Assembly: GCA_002083365.1 (NCBI GenBank)
Contig: LVWS01000005.1
Span: 128,218 to 192,217 of the forward strand
DNA: 64,000 nucleotides
Origin: Nitrospira sp. SG-bin1
GTDB taxonomy: Bacteria > Nitrospirota > Nitrospiria > Nitrospirales > Nitrospiraceae
Direction: 5' to 3'
Part shown: in pieces, positions 1 through 8,625 of the stretch
Position numbering within the stretch: the stretch's first letter is position 1
Layout: each line of letters starts with the position of its first letter
The notes under the pieces: model-generated
The model's input: the letters and a program-made list of their open reading frames with translations, nothing else
Told to the model about the DNA's origin: nothing
Database searches by the model: none
Translations under genes and position numbers: made by a program

Positions 1-252
1 AACAGCATTCTGGTCTTTGCGAGGGACCAAGGGGACTAAGAGAAGGCGCTACATACAATGCGTTTTCTAGGGCACGATCTTGATTTGCAGTATGGCAGCG
101 GATAAACATGTCGTGGTGCGTTAGGTGTGGGTCCTGTTATTCGGGGGTAAGGTGGGATGGGATTCCTCGGCAGCCAGAATAAAACTCCCGACCCCTCCTC
201 CTAGCGATGCGAAGCGCGGCTCTATACCGCCCTCACTCATCTGGAACACCAT
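1..252. other. Gene-poor left edge
   Basis: I see no convincing complete gene here. On the plus strand an open frame ending at 37-39 (NSILVFARDQGD then stop) could be the last codons of a gene that enters from the left, but nothing confirms it. Around 185-200 the sequence ACTCCCGACCCCTCC resembles the GACCCGACCCC tract at 588-598. Such tracts often end REP/IS200-type transposase remnants, so this may be a mobile-element scar. Confidence 0.3.
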
Positions 253-537
253 GTGAAGCCGGCGCGCATCGCTACGTTTCGGCCGACTGATGTGAAAAGC
301 ATCCGCGAAAAGTTTGACGCGTCGCAGACCGAGTTTGCCCTCATGATTGGGGGCAGCGTCGCAACCTTGCGTAACTGGGAGCAGGGACGTCGCATGCCTG
401 ACGGCCCGGCCCTTGGCCTGCTGCGCGTGGCAGCGCACAATCCACGTGCCGTGGCCAAAGCACTCCATCGAGACTCGCGTCAAAGGCGCGGCATAATGAG
501 GAGAATAACGTCGGCAAACGTGGGGGCTGTCCGGTAG
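253..537 (+). pseudogene. 5'-truncated NadS/HigA-like antitoxin (HTH)
   Basis: The 94-residue frame holds a Cro/C1-type helix-turn-helix with the signature of NadS-like type II antitoxins: SQTEFALMIGGSVATLRNWE and GRRMPDGPALGLLRVA (about residues 22-58), then the usual NPRAVAKAL tail. Such antitoxins bind their own operator and neutralise a RelE/HigB-type toxin. The family normally has some 20 further residues before the segment that begins here. The only available start is a GTG without a clear ribosome site, and upstream in-frame codons run to a stop at 202 without an ATG. No toxin gene lies beside it. I read it as an orphan, N-terminally truncated antitoxin. A functional short regulator is possible. 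The last 20 residues (after HRDSRQRRG) do not look like the family. Confidence 0.6.
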
Positions 538-1213
538 GAATGGAACGAGGCCGAACCTGCAGTTCTGCGCCATGCACAGTTCAAGACCCGACCCCTATGG
601 CTGCGTGCGGCGGCACTGTCGGCGACCGGCACGCCTCGGTCTACCGAGGAGTGAGCCCAGGGCGTACCGGCACGGCCTGTCACTCGTTATGCTGGACGCA
701 ACCGGGTCTTGACGGTTTCCGGGGTACTATCTGTACCTGGTTCGCAGGCGATCAGGCGACGGATCCCACCGGCCTGATCCAGATGGTGGATGATGCGGCT
801 CCCTTCACGAACCAATCTCGCCGGCAAGGAGAACCGGGACGCACCTGAGTCCCTAACTCCGTGAATGCAGGCCACGAAGCTCTTCTGTACCTCATCAGGG
901 GCGCAAGGTCCGAGAAGTCCTTTGCTGCTTGACCAAGCGGTCGATAGGCAATATAGGTCTCATGTCATGGGCTCCAAACGATAGAGATGAAGCTGAGGAC
1001 AGCAAGAGTGACGGGTGAGTGAATCCTAGAACTAGAAGGGAATGTAAGGTTCAAAATTTTCTTGTTTCTTTTGGCTATAGCCAAGGAGCCGTGGTAATCA
1101 TCATCATTACCTTTGATCGACATGTGGCAACTGACGGGAAGATGCGATTGGAGCGGGCGGCGTACTGTTTCTGAATTGAAGGACGTTATGGCCCATGCGG
1201 GAGCTCTTACGGA
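538..1213. other. Intergenic region with no recognisable gene
   Basis: In about 675 bases I find no open frame with family resemblance or convincing codon use. Two things stand out. The tract CAAGACCCGACCCCTATGG at 583-601 resembles ends of REP-associated transposase elements. The perfect 14-base palindrome TTGGCTATAGCCAA lies at 1071-1084, upstream of the SGNH hydrolase gene. Open frames on either strand between 540 and 875 look like chance frames or decayed coding sequence. Confidence 0.4.
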
Positions 1214-2518
1214 ATGAGAAGCTTCAAGCAGGTATTTTTCAACACCTCTCTCGTAGTGCTGAGCGTGATGGCTGCCGCTCTATTTTGTGAGCTAGTCCTG
1301 CGGATGACCGGCTTTGCAACTCCAGGCAATTTCAACATACCTCGCACGGGTCTCTATCCCCGGTTTTACTTTGAAGGTGATTTGATCAACGGCTATGATA
1401 TTTCTAAGAATTTTACTGGTGATTCTTTCTCACTTCCGGACTACATCCATACGTACGGTGCTCCGTTTACAGTCACTTCGAACAGCGTAGGTTGCCGCGA
1501 TCGGTCATTCGACCAAGAAGATGGCTATGTATTGCTGATTGGAGATAGTGCTACCTGGGGATATGTCGAGCTTGAGCAAACCTGGGGGGCAACGCTCGAA
1601 CAGCTCATCGGTGTCAGGGTCCTGAAGTGCGGTGTCTCAGGATACGGTCCTCGCCAGGAGCGGCACAAGCTGGAAACCGTCGTTAGGCGCGCCGGGCGCC
1701 CGCGTTTCGTTATTGTTGGGTACGTGATGAATGACCTGCTTGATGACTACTTGTTCCCTGCTCGAACGGTGATGGACGGTTACATGGTTAACAAGGTGGT
1801 GCTGGCCAGTGTCATGCGTGGCGGTCGTCGCGTCCGCTCAGATGAAGAATTACGTGCACGGTTAAAGAGATTTCTAGAACCGAACACGATTGACATCATC
1901 GACCGCGCGAAAGTTTGGCTGACCGCGCATTCGACTTTATACGACCTGTTGAGTAAAGCTGAAGTTCCATTGCGCCGTGTAGTTACCGATCTTGGTCTTA
2001 CCAAACCGCCTCCTCCGTTGAGTGAAGTAGAAGCGTATCGGTCCATTACTGAGTTTCCTTGGCTGAAACACGCTTGGGAAGGGCATCTCGACAACCTGCG
2101 ACAGTTGAATTCAGCTGTAGAAGCGGTTGGGGCCACTATGCTCGTAGTGATATTTCCAGACAATAGTCAGGTCTATGAGTCCATGCGACCTCGAGAACGC
2201 AATCTCCAGTGGGAGTATCCGAATCAACGACTGGCGGAGTTCTTTCAACAGGAACATATCGCGTTTATAGACCTTTTGCCTGAATTCAGACGGTATGCGG
2301 ACTGCGCCGGTAGTTCGAGAGCGAATCCTCAAGACTTGTATTGGGCCCACGATCCCCATCTGAATGCGGCGGGCAATCATTTGGCGGGGCTTCTCATTAC
2401 CCGCCGGGTGCTGGAAGGATCCTTCGTAGAAGTCGATGACAAGCGCACAAGATTATCAACCGTCAATCAGAGCTTGAATGCAGAGAGAGGATGTGAATTC
2501 AGCGGTTCCTCCCCATGA
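1214..2518 (+). CDS. Membrane-anchored SGNH/GDSL-family hydrolase
   Basis: The 434-residue protein has one N-terminal membrane segment (about residues 8-30) followed by an SGNH hydrolase-like domain. Family landmarks are in order: GDS at 110-112 with S112 as likely nucleophile, the block II glycine in GVSGYGP (about 140-146), the block III asparagine in VMND (161-164), and the block V pair D370 and H372 in HDPHLNAAGN. These enzymes are esterases or O-acyl hydrolases acting on lipids, polysaccharides or peptidoglycan. With one membrane anchor the catalytic domain probably faces the periplasm. It could modify a surface glycan, but the substrate is unknown. The stop overlaps the start of the next small gene by four bases. 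Start: ATG at 1214 after a weak GGGAG. Confidence 0.85.
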   Translation: MRSFKQVFFNTSLVVLSVMAAALFCELVLRMTGFATPGNFNIPRTGLYPRFYFEGDLINGYDISKNFTGDSFSLPDYIHTYGAPFTVTSNSVGCRDRSFDQEDGYVLLIGDSATWGYVELEQTWGATLEQLIGVRVLKCGVSGYGPRQERHKLETVVRRAGRPRFVIVGYVMNDLLDDYLFPARTVMDGYMVNKVVLASVMRGGRRVRSDEELRARLKRFLEPNTIDIIDRAKVWLTAHSTLYDLLSKAEVPLRRVVTDLGLTKPPPPLSEVEAYRSITEFPWLKHAWEGHLDNLRQLNSAVEAVGATMLVVIFPDNSQVYESMRPRERNLQWEYPNQRLAEFFQQEHIAFIDLLPEFRRYADCAGSSRANPQDLYWAHDPHLNAAGNHLAGLLITRRVLEGSFVEVDDKRTRLSTVNQSLNAERGCEFSGSSP

Positions 2519-2829
2519 CGGAAAACACTTCACCCACCGTCAAGGGCGGAAAACCAAAGCTGAATCGCAGGCGCACCAGGGCCGGTGTACCGGCCACGAG
2601 TTCGGAGAGCGATGCGCTTTCAAAGGATCTGAAGAAACGCGAGTTCCGTTTCATTGGGAGCACGATCATCCATGCCTTCATGCAGGCAGTGGGTATGGTG
2701 GACGACCATCTCAACGGCTGTTTCATTAAACCCAAAGTACAGGCAGGTGATCCGGAGCGCAATGATTGCTGTGTGCCGAACGTGATTACAGGGACACTGA
2801 CCACGAACATGCCGGAAACAAACCTATGA
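2515..2829 (+). CDS. Hypothetical protein translationally coupled to SGNH hydrolase
   Basis: This 104-residue frame starts inside the stop codon of the SGNH hydrolase (ATGA overlap), a common sign of coupled translation. The first 45 residues are polar and basic (KGGKPKLNRRRTRAG). A short hydrophobic stretch, FIGSTIIHAFMQAVGMV (about 46-62), and a C-terminal part with an adjacent cysteine pair (DCCVPN, about 83-88) follow. I do not recognise a family. The gene could encode a small partner of the hydrolase, or the frame could be non-functional. The tight overlap is the main support. Confidence 0.45.
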   Translation: MTENTSPTVKGGKPKLNRRRTRAGVPATSSESDALSKDLKKREFRFIGSTIIHAFMQAVGMVDDHLNGCFIKPKVQAGDPERNDCCVPNVITGTLTTNMPETNL

Positions 2830-2837
2830 AGACTTAT

Positions 2838-2869
2838 GATGGGTACCCTCTGCTGAGAGGATACCCATC
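2838..2869. terminator. Bidirectional hairpin between convergent genes
   Basis: Arms of 14 bases (GATGGGTACCCTCT and AGAGGATACCCATC) pair with a single mismatch around a GCTG loop. The hairpin lies between the end of the small gene at 2829 and the end of the haem peroxidase gene at 2884, which converge. There is no strong T-run, so termination efficiency is uncertain. Confidence 0.6.
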
Positions 2870-2883
2870 GAGATGAGCAAGGT

Positions 2884-4515
2884 CTAATTGAGAGGATGGA
2901 CGACGCCAGCAAACTTCAAGAGATCGGTAATCTCGAAATCGCCGGATTTCTCGGACGGCAGGGTCGGTTTCCAGTTCTTATCCACGACCAGGTATGAGTC
3001 CTTATCGGCTTTGAGTAAGCCGATGAATACTTCGCCGACGATACGGCCTCCAACCGGCCCCATCCGCAAGCCCTGCTCAAGAACTTCAGCTTCCTTCAGG
3101 ATGTAGTACCACAGCGGGGTACTCTTATCCATGCCGAATGACGCCAGTTCCACGAGTTGGGCCGGAGTCAAAACCGGAACACCCATGGCTCTCGCGATCG
3201 CTTGCCCTGACGGAACACCAAAGTTCACGTGACGCATGAGATTACGAGAGGCCAGGGACTGAATGCCGTCCGCCGGCATCCCGGGTGCTGGTCCGCGTGA
3301 CCCAAGGAGATGCAGGAGGGGAGTGGACAGCTTCGCGTCGATCCGCTTGTTGAACCTGAAGTTATCGTCGAACTTGAAGAAGGTCTGCCAATCGACGAAC
3401 CGACGGGCGGCCCGCTTGCCGCCGCGCATGTCGTTTGGGTCGGGATCATTCGGATCGGCTGAATCGTCGAAGATGAAGGCGAAGAACTCTTGACCGGGGG
3501 CCGATCCGAAATTCAACCGGTAGCTGGGACGAACTTGTGAATGGCCGAATCGATACGCGGCTACGGCAAACTCCACCGGAATCAACGGTTCTCGTCGAGG
3601 GCTCCGAAAGAGAGAATCTTGAGTTCGGTCGTGAACTCTGTAGAACCGCGGACCGTTCCGTAAGATTTCAACCGTCCGATCTTGCCCAATGGTCATCGGT
3701 AGGAACTCATTGACGATGATCCATTGGTAATGCCAAGTCACTTGGCGGCGCGCCTCTCGGAAAATATCCCTCGGGGAGCGATGAGCCTGCGTCGGATCGG
3801 CGCGCAATCGATCAATGACGGCATTGTGAAACTTCAGCATGGCGAGATGAAACTGAGCGAGCAGAATATTTTCATCGTTCCGACTGTCTGCGATGATCGC
3901 ATTGTTGTGTGGATCACGCGGAAGATCGTATCGCACCGCGCCTTTTCGGGACACCTGCTCGGAGCCCGGAATGGCTTCGACACGGAATTTGATGTCGCCT
4001 GAGCTGGTGTCGTACAGTTCAGGTGATCCGTCCGGACCATTACCGTATAGGCTGTCGAGGTCGAATTCGGCCGTGCGAAAGTTTGTGGTGCGTCTCGGCT
4101 GAGTCTGCTCAAGAATCGGAGCTTTCAACGCCAGGGTGAGGTCATGGTCCAAAAACTGCCCGAAGAAGGTGACCCCGGCCGTCATGCTGGGGTTATCCGG
4201 ATTGTTTGGACTGTGGGCGCCGGGATCGATGATTGACTGGATCGGATCCGTGAGGAGATCCAGAGCGTCGATGATGCCCCCTTTGGCCCCCAGCCTTTTC
4301 GCCTGCTCCCGTGCCTCATCGGTCGGTGGAGCATAGGGCGGAAGACCAGGAAACATACGGCTAAACACATCATCGGGAAACCGTGAACGTGTGGGCTTGG
4401 TCACATGGAGGTTGTTTCTTTCCGACAGATCATCGGCTGCAAAGGCCTGCTCGGCCTCGCCGGATAATAAACCGACAAGGCCCAGCACAAGGCAACATGT
4501 CGCTCGAACACGCAT
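2884..4515 (-). CDS. Secreted animal-type haem peroxidase
   Basis: The 543-residue protein belongs to the animal haem peroxidase (peroxidase-cyclooxygenase) superfamily. A signal peptide ending about residue 27 (EQAFAADD) exports it. Landmarks: FFGQFLDHDLTL (distal histidine H124 with Q120 and calcium-binding D125), LYGNGPDG (156-163), the SRNDEN segment with the catalytic arginine/glutamate region (R222, E225), QFHLAMLKFHN, and the proximal haem histidine H325 in YRFGHSQVRPSY. Such enzymes oxidise halides or small organic molecules with hydrogen peroxide. The substrate cannot be read from sequence. The longer open frame to 4668 has no export signal at its start. ATG 4515 has AGGAGG seven bases upstream, so I chose it. 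The gene stands alone. Confidence 0.88.
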   Translation of the reverse strand: MRVRATCCLVLGLVGLLSGEAEQAFAADDLSERNNLHVTKPTRSRFPDDVFSRMFPGLPPYAPPTDEAREQAKRLGAKGGIIDALDLLTDPIQSIIDPGAHSPNNPDNPSMTAGVTFFGQFLDHDLTLALKAPILEQTQPRRTTNFRTAEFDLDSLYGNGPDGSPELYDTSSGDIKFRVEAIPGSEQVSRKGAVRYDLPRDPHNNAIIADSRNDENILLAQFHLAMLKFHNAVIDRLRADPTQAHRSPRDIFREARRQVTWHYQWIIVNEFLPMTIGQDRTVEILRNGPRFYRVHDRTQDSLFRSPRREPLIPVEFAVAAYRFGHSQVRPSYRLNFGSAPGQEFFAFIFDDSADPNDPDPNDMRGGKRAARRFVDWQTFFKFDDNFRFNKRIDAKLSTPLLHLLGSRGPAPGMPADGIQSLASRNLMRHVNFGVPSGQAIARAMGVPVLTPAQLVELASFGMDKSTPLWYYILKEAEVLEQGLRMGPVGGRIVGEVFIGLLKADKDSYLVVDKNWKPTLPSEKSGDFEITDLLKFAGVVHPLN

Positions 4516-4809
4516 TACACGTCCTCCTGTGGCAAGTGTTGGATGAGACACCATGTGAATACGTTCACGATGAACATTGTTGACCGATGGCCATCGCCGT
4601 TGCAGCGATCTCCTCCGAGCAAGAGTCGGACCACGTCGCGCGAAGCGAAATCCGCGCAATCCATACAAGAGAATGTCCCGCGCGCGCGCAGAGTTGTATT
4701 TCTGTAGCCTTGCTCCACCAGATTAATATTCTTAAGAATAAAGACTGACTTTGAATACAGGCATTCCACGCTACGAGGAATGCTGTCACTCCTGGGCATG
4801 AGGCTGTCG

Positions 4810-6039
4810 ATGGGTTTAGTGGTCATTATCGGCGGTGGCCCCGCCGGGCTCATGGCGGCAGAAGCCTCAGTGGCCGGAGGCGCCGACGTGGAGATCTATG
4901 ATTCCATGCCATCGGTCGGTAGAAAATTCCTGCTGGCGGGGAAAGGAGGTTTGAACCTTACCCATTCAGAACCCATGGAGTCCTTTCTTCCGAGGTATGG
5001 CCCTCGCCGAACCGAACTCGAACCGGTGATCAGATCATTTCCACCCGCCGCTCTGCGAGCGTGGGCCCATGAGCTGGGTGTGGACACGTTTGTCGGGACG
5101 TCCGGTCGGATCTTTCCCACCGATCTGAAAGCCGCCCCGCTTTTGCGCGCATGGTTGCGTCGTTTACGACAAGCCGGTGTACAGTTCCATGTCAGACATC
5201 GATGGCGCGGGTGGGATCAAGAAGGGAAGCTTCTGTTCACCAGTCCGCAAGGGCCGCGGAACGTCCATGCCGACGCGGTGGTGTTGGCGTTGGGAGGTGG
5301 CAGCTGGCCGCACCTCGGCTCCGATGCTGCGTGGGTTCACATTCTTGCAGAACACAAGATCCCGATCGCTCCGCTCAAGCCGGCCAACTGTGGATTCGAC
5401 GTCCGGTGGGGCGAGCACTTTCGCACGAAGTTCGCCGGACATCCGGTGAAGACGGTTCGAATCACCGTCAAGACCATCGACGGTACCCTGGTTCAACATA
5501 GGGGAGAGTTCGTCGTTACCGCGACTGGCGTTGAGGGTGGTGTCATCTACGCCGTATCAAGTCATCTCCGAGATTGTATTGAAAGGACTGGATCCGCAAC
5601 CTTGCGGCTTGATCTCGCTCCGGATCGTTCACTGCAGCGACTGTTACAAGATCTTTCTCGGCCACGGGGTAAACGCTCAGTCGCGACGCATCTTCAACGG
5701 CATGCCGGAATCGCAGGCGTGAAGGCAGGTCTTCTGCGCGAAGCGGTACCGAACGAAGTATTGGCCGATCCTGCACGTTTGGCTGAGGCGATCAAAGCTC
5801 TGCCGATTGTTCTCGAGAGTGCTCGTCCGTTGGACGAAGCGATCAGTTCGGCCGGTGGCCTCTTGTTTGAGGCGCTGGATGGCAACTTGATGCTGCGATC
5901 ATTGCCGGGAGTATTTTGCGCGGGAGAAATGTTGGACTGGGAAGCGCCGACGGGAGGCTATCTGCTCACGGGTTGTCTGGCGACCGGACGTCTCGCCGGA
6001 CGTGCGGCCGCCGCATGGGCCCAAGGAGCAGCCTGGTAA
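4810..6039 (+). CDS. FAD-dependent oxidoreductase of the HI0933/TIGR03862 type
   Basis: The flavoprotein has an N-terminal dinucleotide-binding motif (VVIIGGGPAGLMAAE), then VGRKFLLAGKGGLNLTHSE, the hallmark of the HI0933-like flavoprotein group and in particular the family known as TIGR03862. A central ALGGGSWPHLGSD and a C-terminal FAD motif (GVFCAGEMLDWEAPTGGYLL, followed by TGCLATGRLAGR) complete the fold. The physiological reaction of this subfamily is not established. Homologues are often called BaiN-like or aminoacetone oxidase-like. Three in-frame ATGs lie at 4780, 4798 and 4810. Only the last puts the GGGPAG motif at the usual distance from the N-terminus, so I prefer it, though no strong ribosome site separates them. 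Confidence 0.85.
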   Translation: MGLVVIIGGGPAGLMAAEASVAGGADVEIYDSMPSVGRKFLLAGKGGLNLTHSEPMESFLPRYGPRRTELEPVIRSFPPAALRAWAHELGVDTFVGTSGRIFPTDLKAAPLLRAWLRRLRQAGVQFHVRHRWRGWDQEGKLLFTSPQGPRNVHADAVVLALGGGSWPHLGSDAAWVHILAEHKIPIAPLKPANCGFDVRWGEHFRTKFAGHPVKTVRITVKTIDGTLVQHRGEFVVTATGVEGGVIYAVSSHLRDCIERTGSATLRLDLAPDRSLQRLLQDLSRPRGKRSVATHLQRHAGIAGVKAGLLREAVPNEVLADPARLAEAIKALPIVLESARPLDEAISSAGGLLFEALDGNLMLRSLPGVFCAGEMLDWEAPTGGYLLTGCLATGRLAGRAAAAWAQGAAW

Positions 6040-6090
6040 TAACTGAACATTCGACCTCGTTCAATCAGAAGTGCTCGGAAGTGCGGCTCG

Positions 6091-6816
6091 CTAACTCAGT
6101 AACCATTTCCAGAAGGCAGAGAGCCAGCTGAGAATCATCGCAATCCATGAATCGTTTGTCGAAGGCGGGTCGACCTTCACGGAGGGCGACGACACGGAGG
6201 AAGTGACGGGTGTGTGGTTTGGAGCAGGAGAGGCCGCTTGTGCCACCTGTGTCGGTTCGCCATCTGGGGAAGGCTCAATGGCAAGCGGAGACTCTGATAT
6301 GGACTCTTCGGAGATCAGGGTCTGAGTCAGGACAGGCTTTTCCGTTTCCGCCGCCACCATGACAGACGATCGCGGTTGTTCCATTTCATCCTTATACTGA
6401 GCGACCTTGGCTTGTAAGGATGTACTCTCCTGTCGGATATCCGCGATCTTGCGCGCCAGATGCCAACTCTGATTCATTAAGGTCGCCACCTGCGTCTTGA
6501 GGAACGACAGCGTGTCCTCGGCCTGCTGTCTCATGACAGGCAACTGTTCTTCTTCACGCTGAATGGCAGCACGCAATTCGGACACCGCCGCATCTTCACG
6601 TCGGTTCGAGGCCTGCCATCCGGCGATCTCCCGATCCAGTTCCTTGACTTCTTCGCGTACCGTTTCCAACGCTTGGGTCTGTTCCACCGTGTCCGCCTTC
6701 ACCTTGTCGTACACACGCCGACTGACACACCCAACCTCCAAGAGCAGGACCGAGGCAAGCATGCACAGGGCAACCCGTTGAGCGATTGGAGATCCCGTGG
6801 CGGTAGGACGTGTCAT
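6091..6816 (-). CDS. Coiled-coil envelope protein, possible lipoprotein
   Basis: The 241-residue protein begins with a hydrophobic stretch (RVALCMLASVLLLEVGC) ending in a cysteine at about residue 30. The sequence before it (LEVGC) is a poor lipobox because of the glutamate, so lipid attachment is uncertain. Residues 35-145 are rich in E, K, Q and R with heptad spacing and predict a long coiled coil. A Ser/Pro/Thr-rich linker follows. The last 20 residues (SWIAMILSWLSAFWKWLLS) are very hydrophobic and tryptophan-rich, perhaps a C-terminal membrane anchor. I know no family. An N-terminal anchor, a periplasmic coiled coil and a hydrophobic tail could span between membranes or bind a partner. 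Confidence 0.65.
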   Translation of the reverse strand: MTRPTATGSPIAQRVALCMLASVLLLEVGCVSRRVYDKVKADTVEQTQALETVREEVKELDREIAGWQASNRREDAAVSELRAAIQREEEQLPVMRQQAEDTLSFLKTQVATLMNQSWHLARKIADIRQESTSLQAKVAQYKDEMEQPRSSVMVAAETEKPVLTQTLISEESISESPLAIEPSPDGEPTQVAQAASPAPNHTPVTSSVSSPSVKVDPPSTNDSWIAMILSWLSAFWKWLLS

Positions 6817-6992
6817 ACGTGCAGCCTCATTGGGTTGACCGACCGAAACCCTCGCGCGGAGGGTTGCAGCGGGTCGGGTGAGCAGCTACGTGTAAGATGT
6901 ACACAGTTGACAGGTGTCAGTCAACCCTCCGCACTGTCCGGTCGGGAAAGGGCGTGGATAACTGGCCGGAGGTTGCGTACTATGCGGTCATC

Positions 6993-7583
6993 ATGTCGTC
7001 TGATACGGCCATGTCCATTCGGCTCCCACCGGAGTGCGAGACCGCTCTTCTGGAACGGTTTCTCAAGGCGGAAGCCATGGCGCTGTGGACCGTACGATCG
7101 GCGCGTGTGCAAGACGTTCCTCTGAACGTCTCGGTCTTTCTCCGAAAACACGAAGAAGATGAACAAGAGCATCTGGCGCGCTTCGAAGCCATGATCGGCC
7201 GCCAACCTCGTGAACGGGAACGGCTTCCGTCCGTGCCCAGGCAATGGCCCGCGCTGGCCGTCCAGCTCTATGGATATGAGTCGCTGGGACTCGAATTCGC
7301 GACATTGCTCGTGGCGCTGCGGCCGGACTTGACTTTGATCCGCGAGGATGAACTGGTCCACGTGGAGTTCTTTGAGCGAGAGATTCGCCGCATCATCCAG
7401 GTCGAGGGGGTCGATGCCGAACAAGCTCGGATCTCCGCACGTGCGTGGTGGCGAAAATTGCCGCGAACGGTGGACCGCTATCTCGATGCGACGGCGCTCG
7501 AGCCGTATCGGCAGCCGCTGGCACGACGGATCCTCGTGGCTATTGAACGGCGATTCGATGCATCGGGACTTCTGCAGGGGTAG
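6993..7583 (+). CDS. Ferritin-like diiron-type protein
   Basis: The predicted four-helix protein shows the diiron carboxylate pattern: E in FLKAEAMALW, ExxH in DEQEHLARFE, E in YGYESLGLEF, and ExxH in DELVHVEFFE. This E, ExxH, E, ExxH order is that of ferritin-like diiron proteins, including COQ7-like and rubrerythrin-like members. The protein probably binds two metals in the cytoplasm. Whether it is an oxygenase, a peroxidase or an iron store cannot be told. I start it at ATG 6993 because the 32 codons before it have no family look. A GGAGG lies about 20 bases upstream, too far to decide. ATG 7011 is also possible. It converges with accA, with 19 bases between the genes. Confidence 0.65.
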   Translation: MSSDTAMSIRLPPECETALLERFLKAEAMALWTVRSARVQDVPLNVSVFLRKHEEDEQEHLARFEAMIGRQPRERERLPSVPRQWPALAVQLYGYESLGLEFATLLVALRPDLTLIREDELVHVEFFEREIRRIIQVEGVDAEQARISARAWWRKLPRTVDRYLDATALEPYRQPLARRILVAIERRFDASGLLQG

Positions 7584-7602
7584 GGTGCGGCCGCGATGTC
7601 GG

Positions 7603-8574
7603 TCAGGCGTGAACGGGAAGAAGACCGCTGACGGCCCCCATCTTTCGATATTTCTGATCCCGTTGCGTGATGAGTTGTTCGACGGGTAAATCAATCAGAT
7701 CGAACAACTGATTGGTCAGTGCCTTCCCGACCAAATCGTACATGGCTCTCGGCTCGCGATGGGCGCCGCCCAGCGGTTCGGGAACGATCGTGTCGATCAC
7801 GCCCAATTCAAGCAGATCACCGGCGGTCATTTTCAATGCGGAAGCGGCATCCGGAACCTTTTCCGGACTGTCCCACAGAATGGCGGCACAGCCCTCCGGT
7901 GAAATGACCGAATAGATCGAATGTTCCAACATCAGGACACGATCCGCGACGCCGAGGGCCAAGGCGCCTCCGCTTCCCCCTTCACCGATGACCACTGAAA
8001 TAATCGGGACGGTTAATCGTGACATGACGAACAGATTGCGGGCGATGGCTTCCGCTTGCCCGCGTTCCTCGGCGCCGATACCAGGATAGGCGCCGGGGGT
8101 ATCGATAAAGGTCAGGATCGGACGGTGGAATTTTTCGGCCATCTTCATGAGGCGCAGGGCCTTGCGATACCCTTCCGGATTAGGCATACCGAAGTTCCGC
8201 TGCATCCGCTCCTTGAGCGTTTTGCCCTTCTGATGACCGATGATCATCACGGGGCGGTCGTTGAATCGGGCGAACCCACCCACGATGGCCCGATCGTCTC
8301 CAAACACCCGGTCGCCATGGAGCTCGAGAAAGTCTCGGGTCAGCTCATTGATATAGTCCAGGGTGCTGGGCCGTTGAGGGTGGCGGGCCACCTGCGTTCG
8401 TTGCCAGGGGGTCAGATTTTTGTAGAGTTCGTGTTCGGTTTGAGCGAGCTTCGTTCGAAGCTTGCGGATGTCGTTTTGGACAGAGGATTTGCCGCTGGAG
8501 GCCGTCGCGGAAAGTTTCTCGATCTTCTCTTCGATCTCTCGGATCGGCTTTTCGAATTCGAGGTAATCGCGCAT
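7603..8574 (-). CDS. accA: Acetyl-CoA carboxylase carboxyltransferase subunit alpha
   Basis: AccA forms the carboxyltransferase with AccD. It moves a carboxyl group from carboxybiotin to acetyl-CoA, giving malonyl-CoA for fatty acid synthesis. The sequence is full length, with an N-terminal coiled helix region (YLEFEKPIREIEEKIEKL), LTPWQRTQVARHPQRP, ELHGDRVFGDD, the oxyanion-hole motif GGSGGALALG, and YSVISPEGCAAILW. I start at ATG 8574. An in-frame TTG at 8607 would add 11 residues and is the alternative. The gene lies 51 bases downstream of dnaE on the same strand and is probably cotranscribed with it. Confidence 0.97.
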   Translation of the reverse strand: MRDYLEFEKPIREIEEKIEKLSATASSGKSSVQNDIRKLRTKLAQTEHELYKNLTPWQRTQVARHPQRPSTLDYINELTRDFLELHGDRVFGDDRAIVGGFARFNDRPVMIIGHQKGKTLKERMQRNFGMPNPEGYRKALRLMKMAEKFHRPILTFIDTPGAYPGIGAEERGQAEAIARNLFVMSRLTVPIISVVIGEGGSGGALALGVADRVLMLEHSIYSVISPEGCAAILWDSPEKVPDAASALKMTAGDLLELGVIDTIVPEPLGGAHREPRAMYDLVGKALTNQLFDLIDLPVEQLITQRDQKYRKMGAVSGLLPVHA

Positions 8575-8625
8575 CGTCCTGTTCGATTCCGTATAAGGAT
8601 CAGCCAATCGGTCCAGCCACAGCCC

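Noticed and set aside
540..848. 102-codon frame in the left gene-poor region
   Set aside because: Cysteine- and arginine-rich composition typical of chance frames in GC-rich DNA, no ribosome site and no recognised family.
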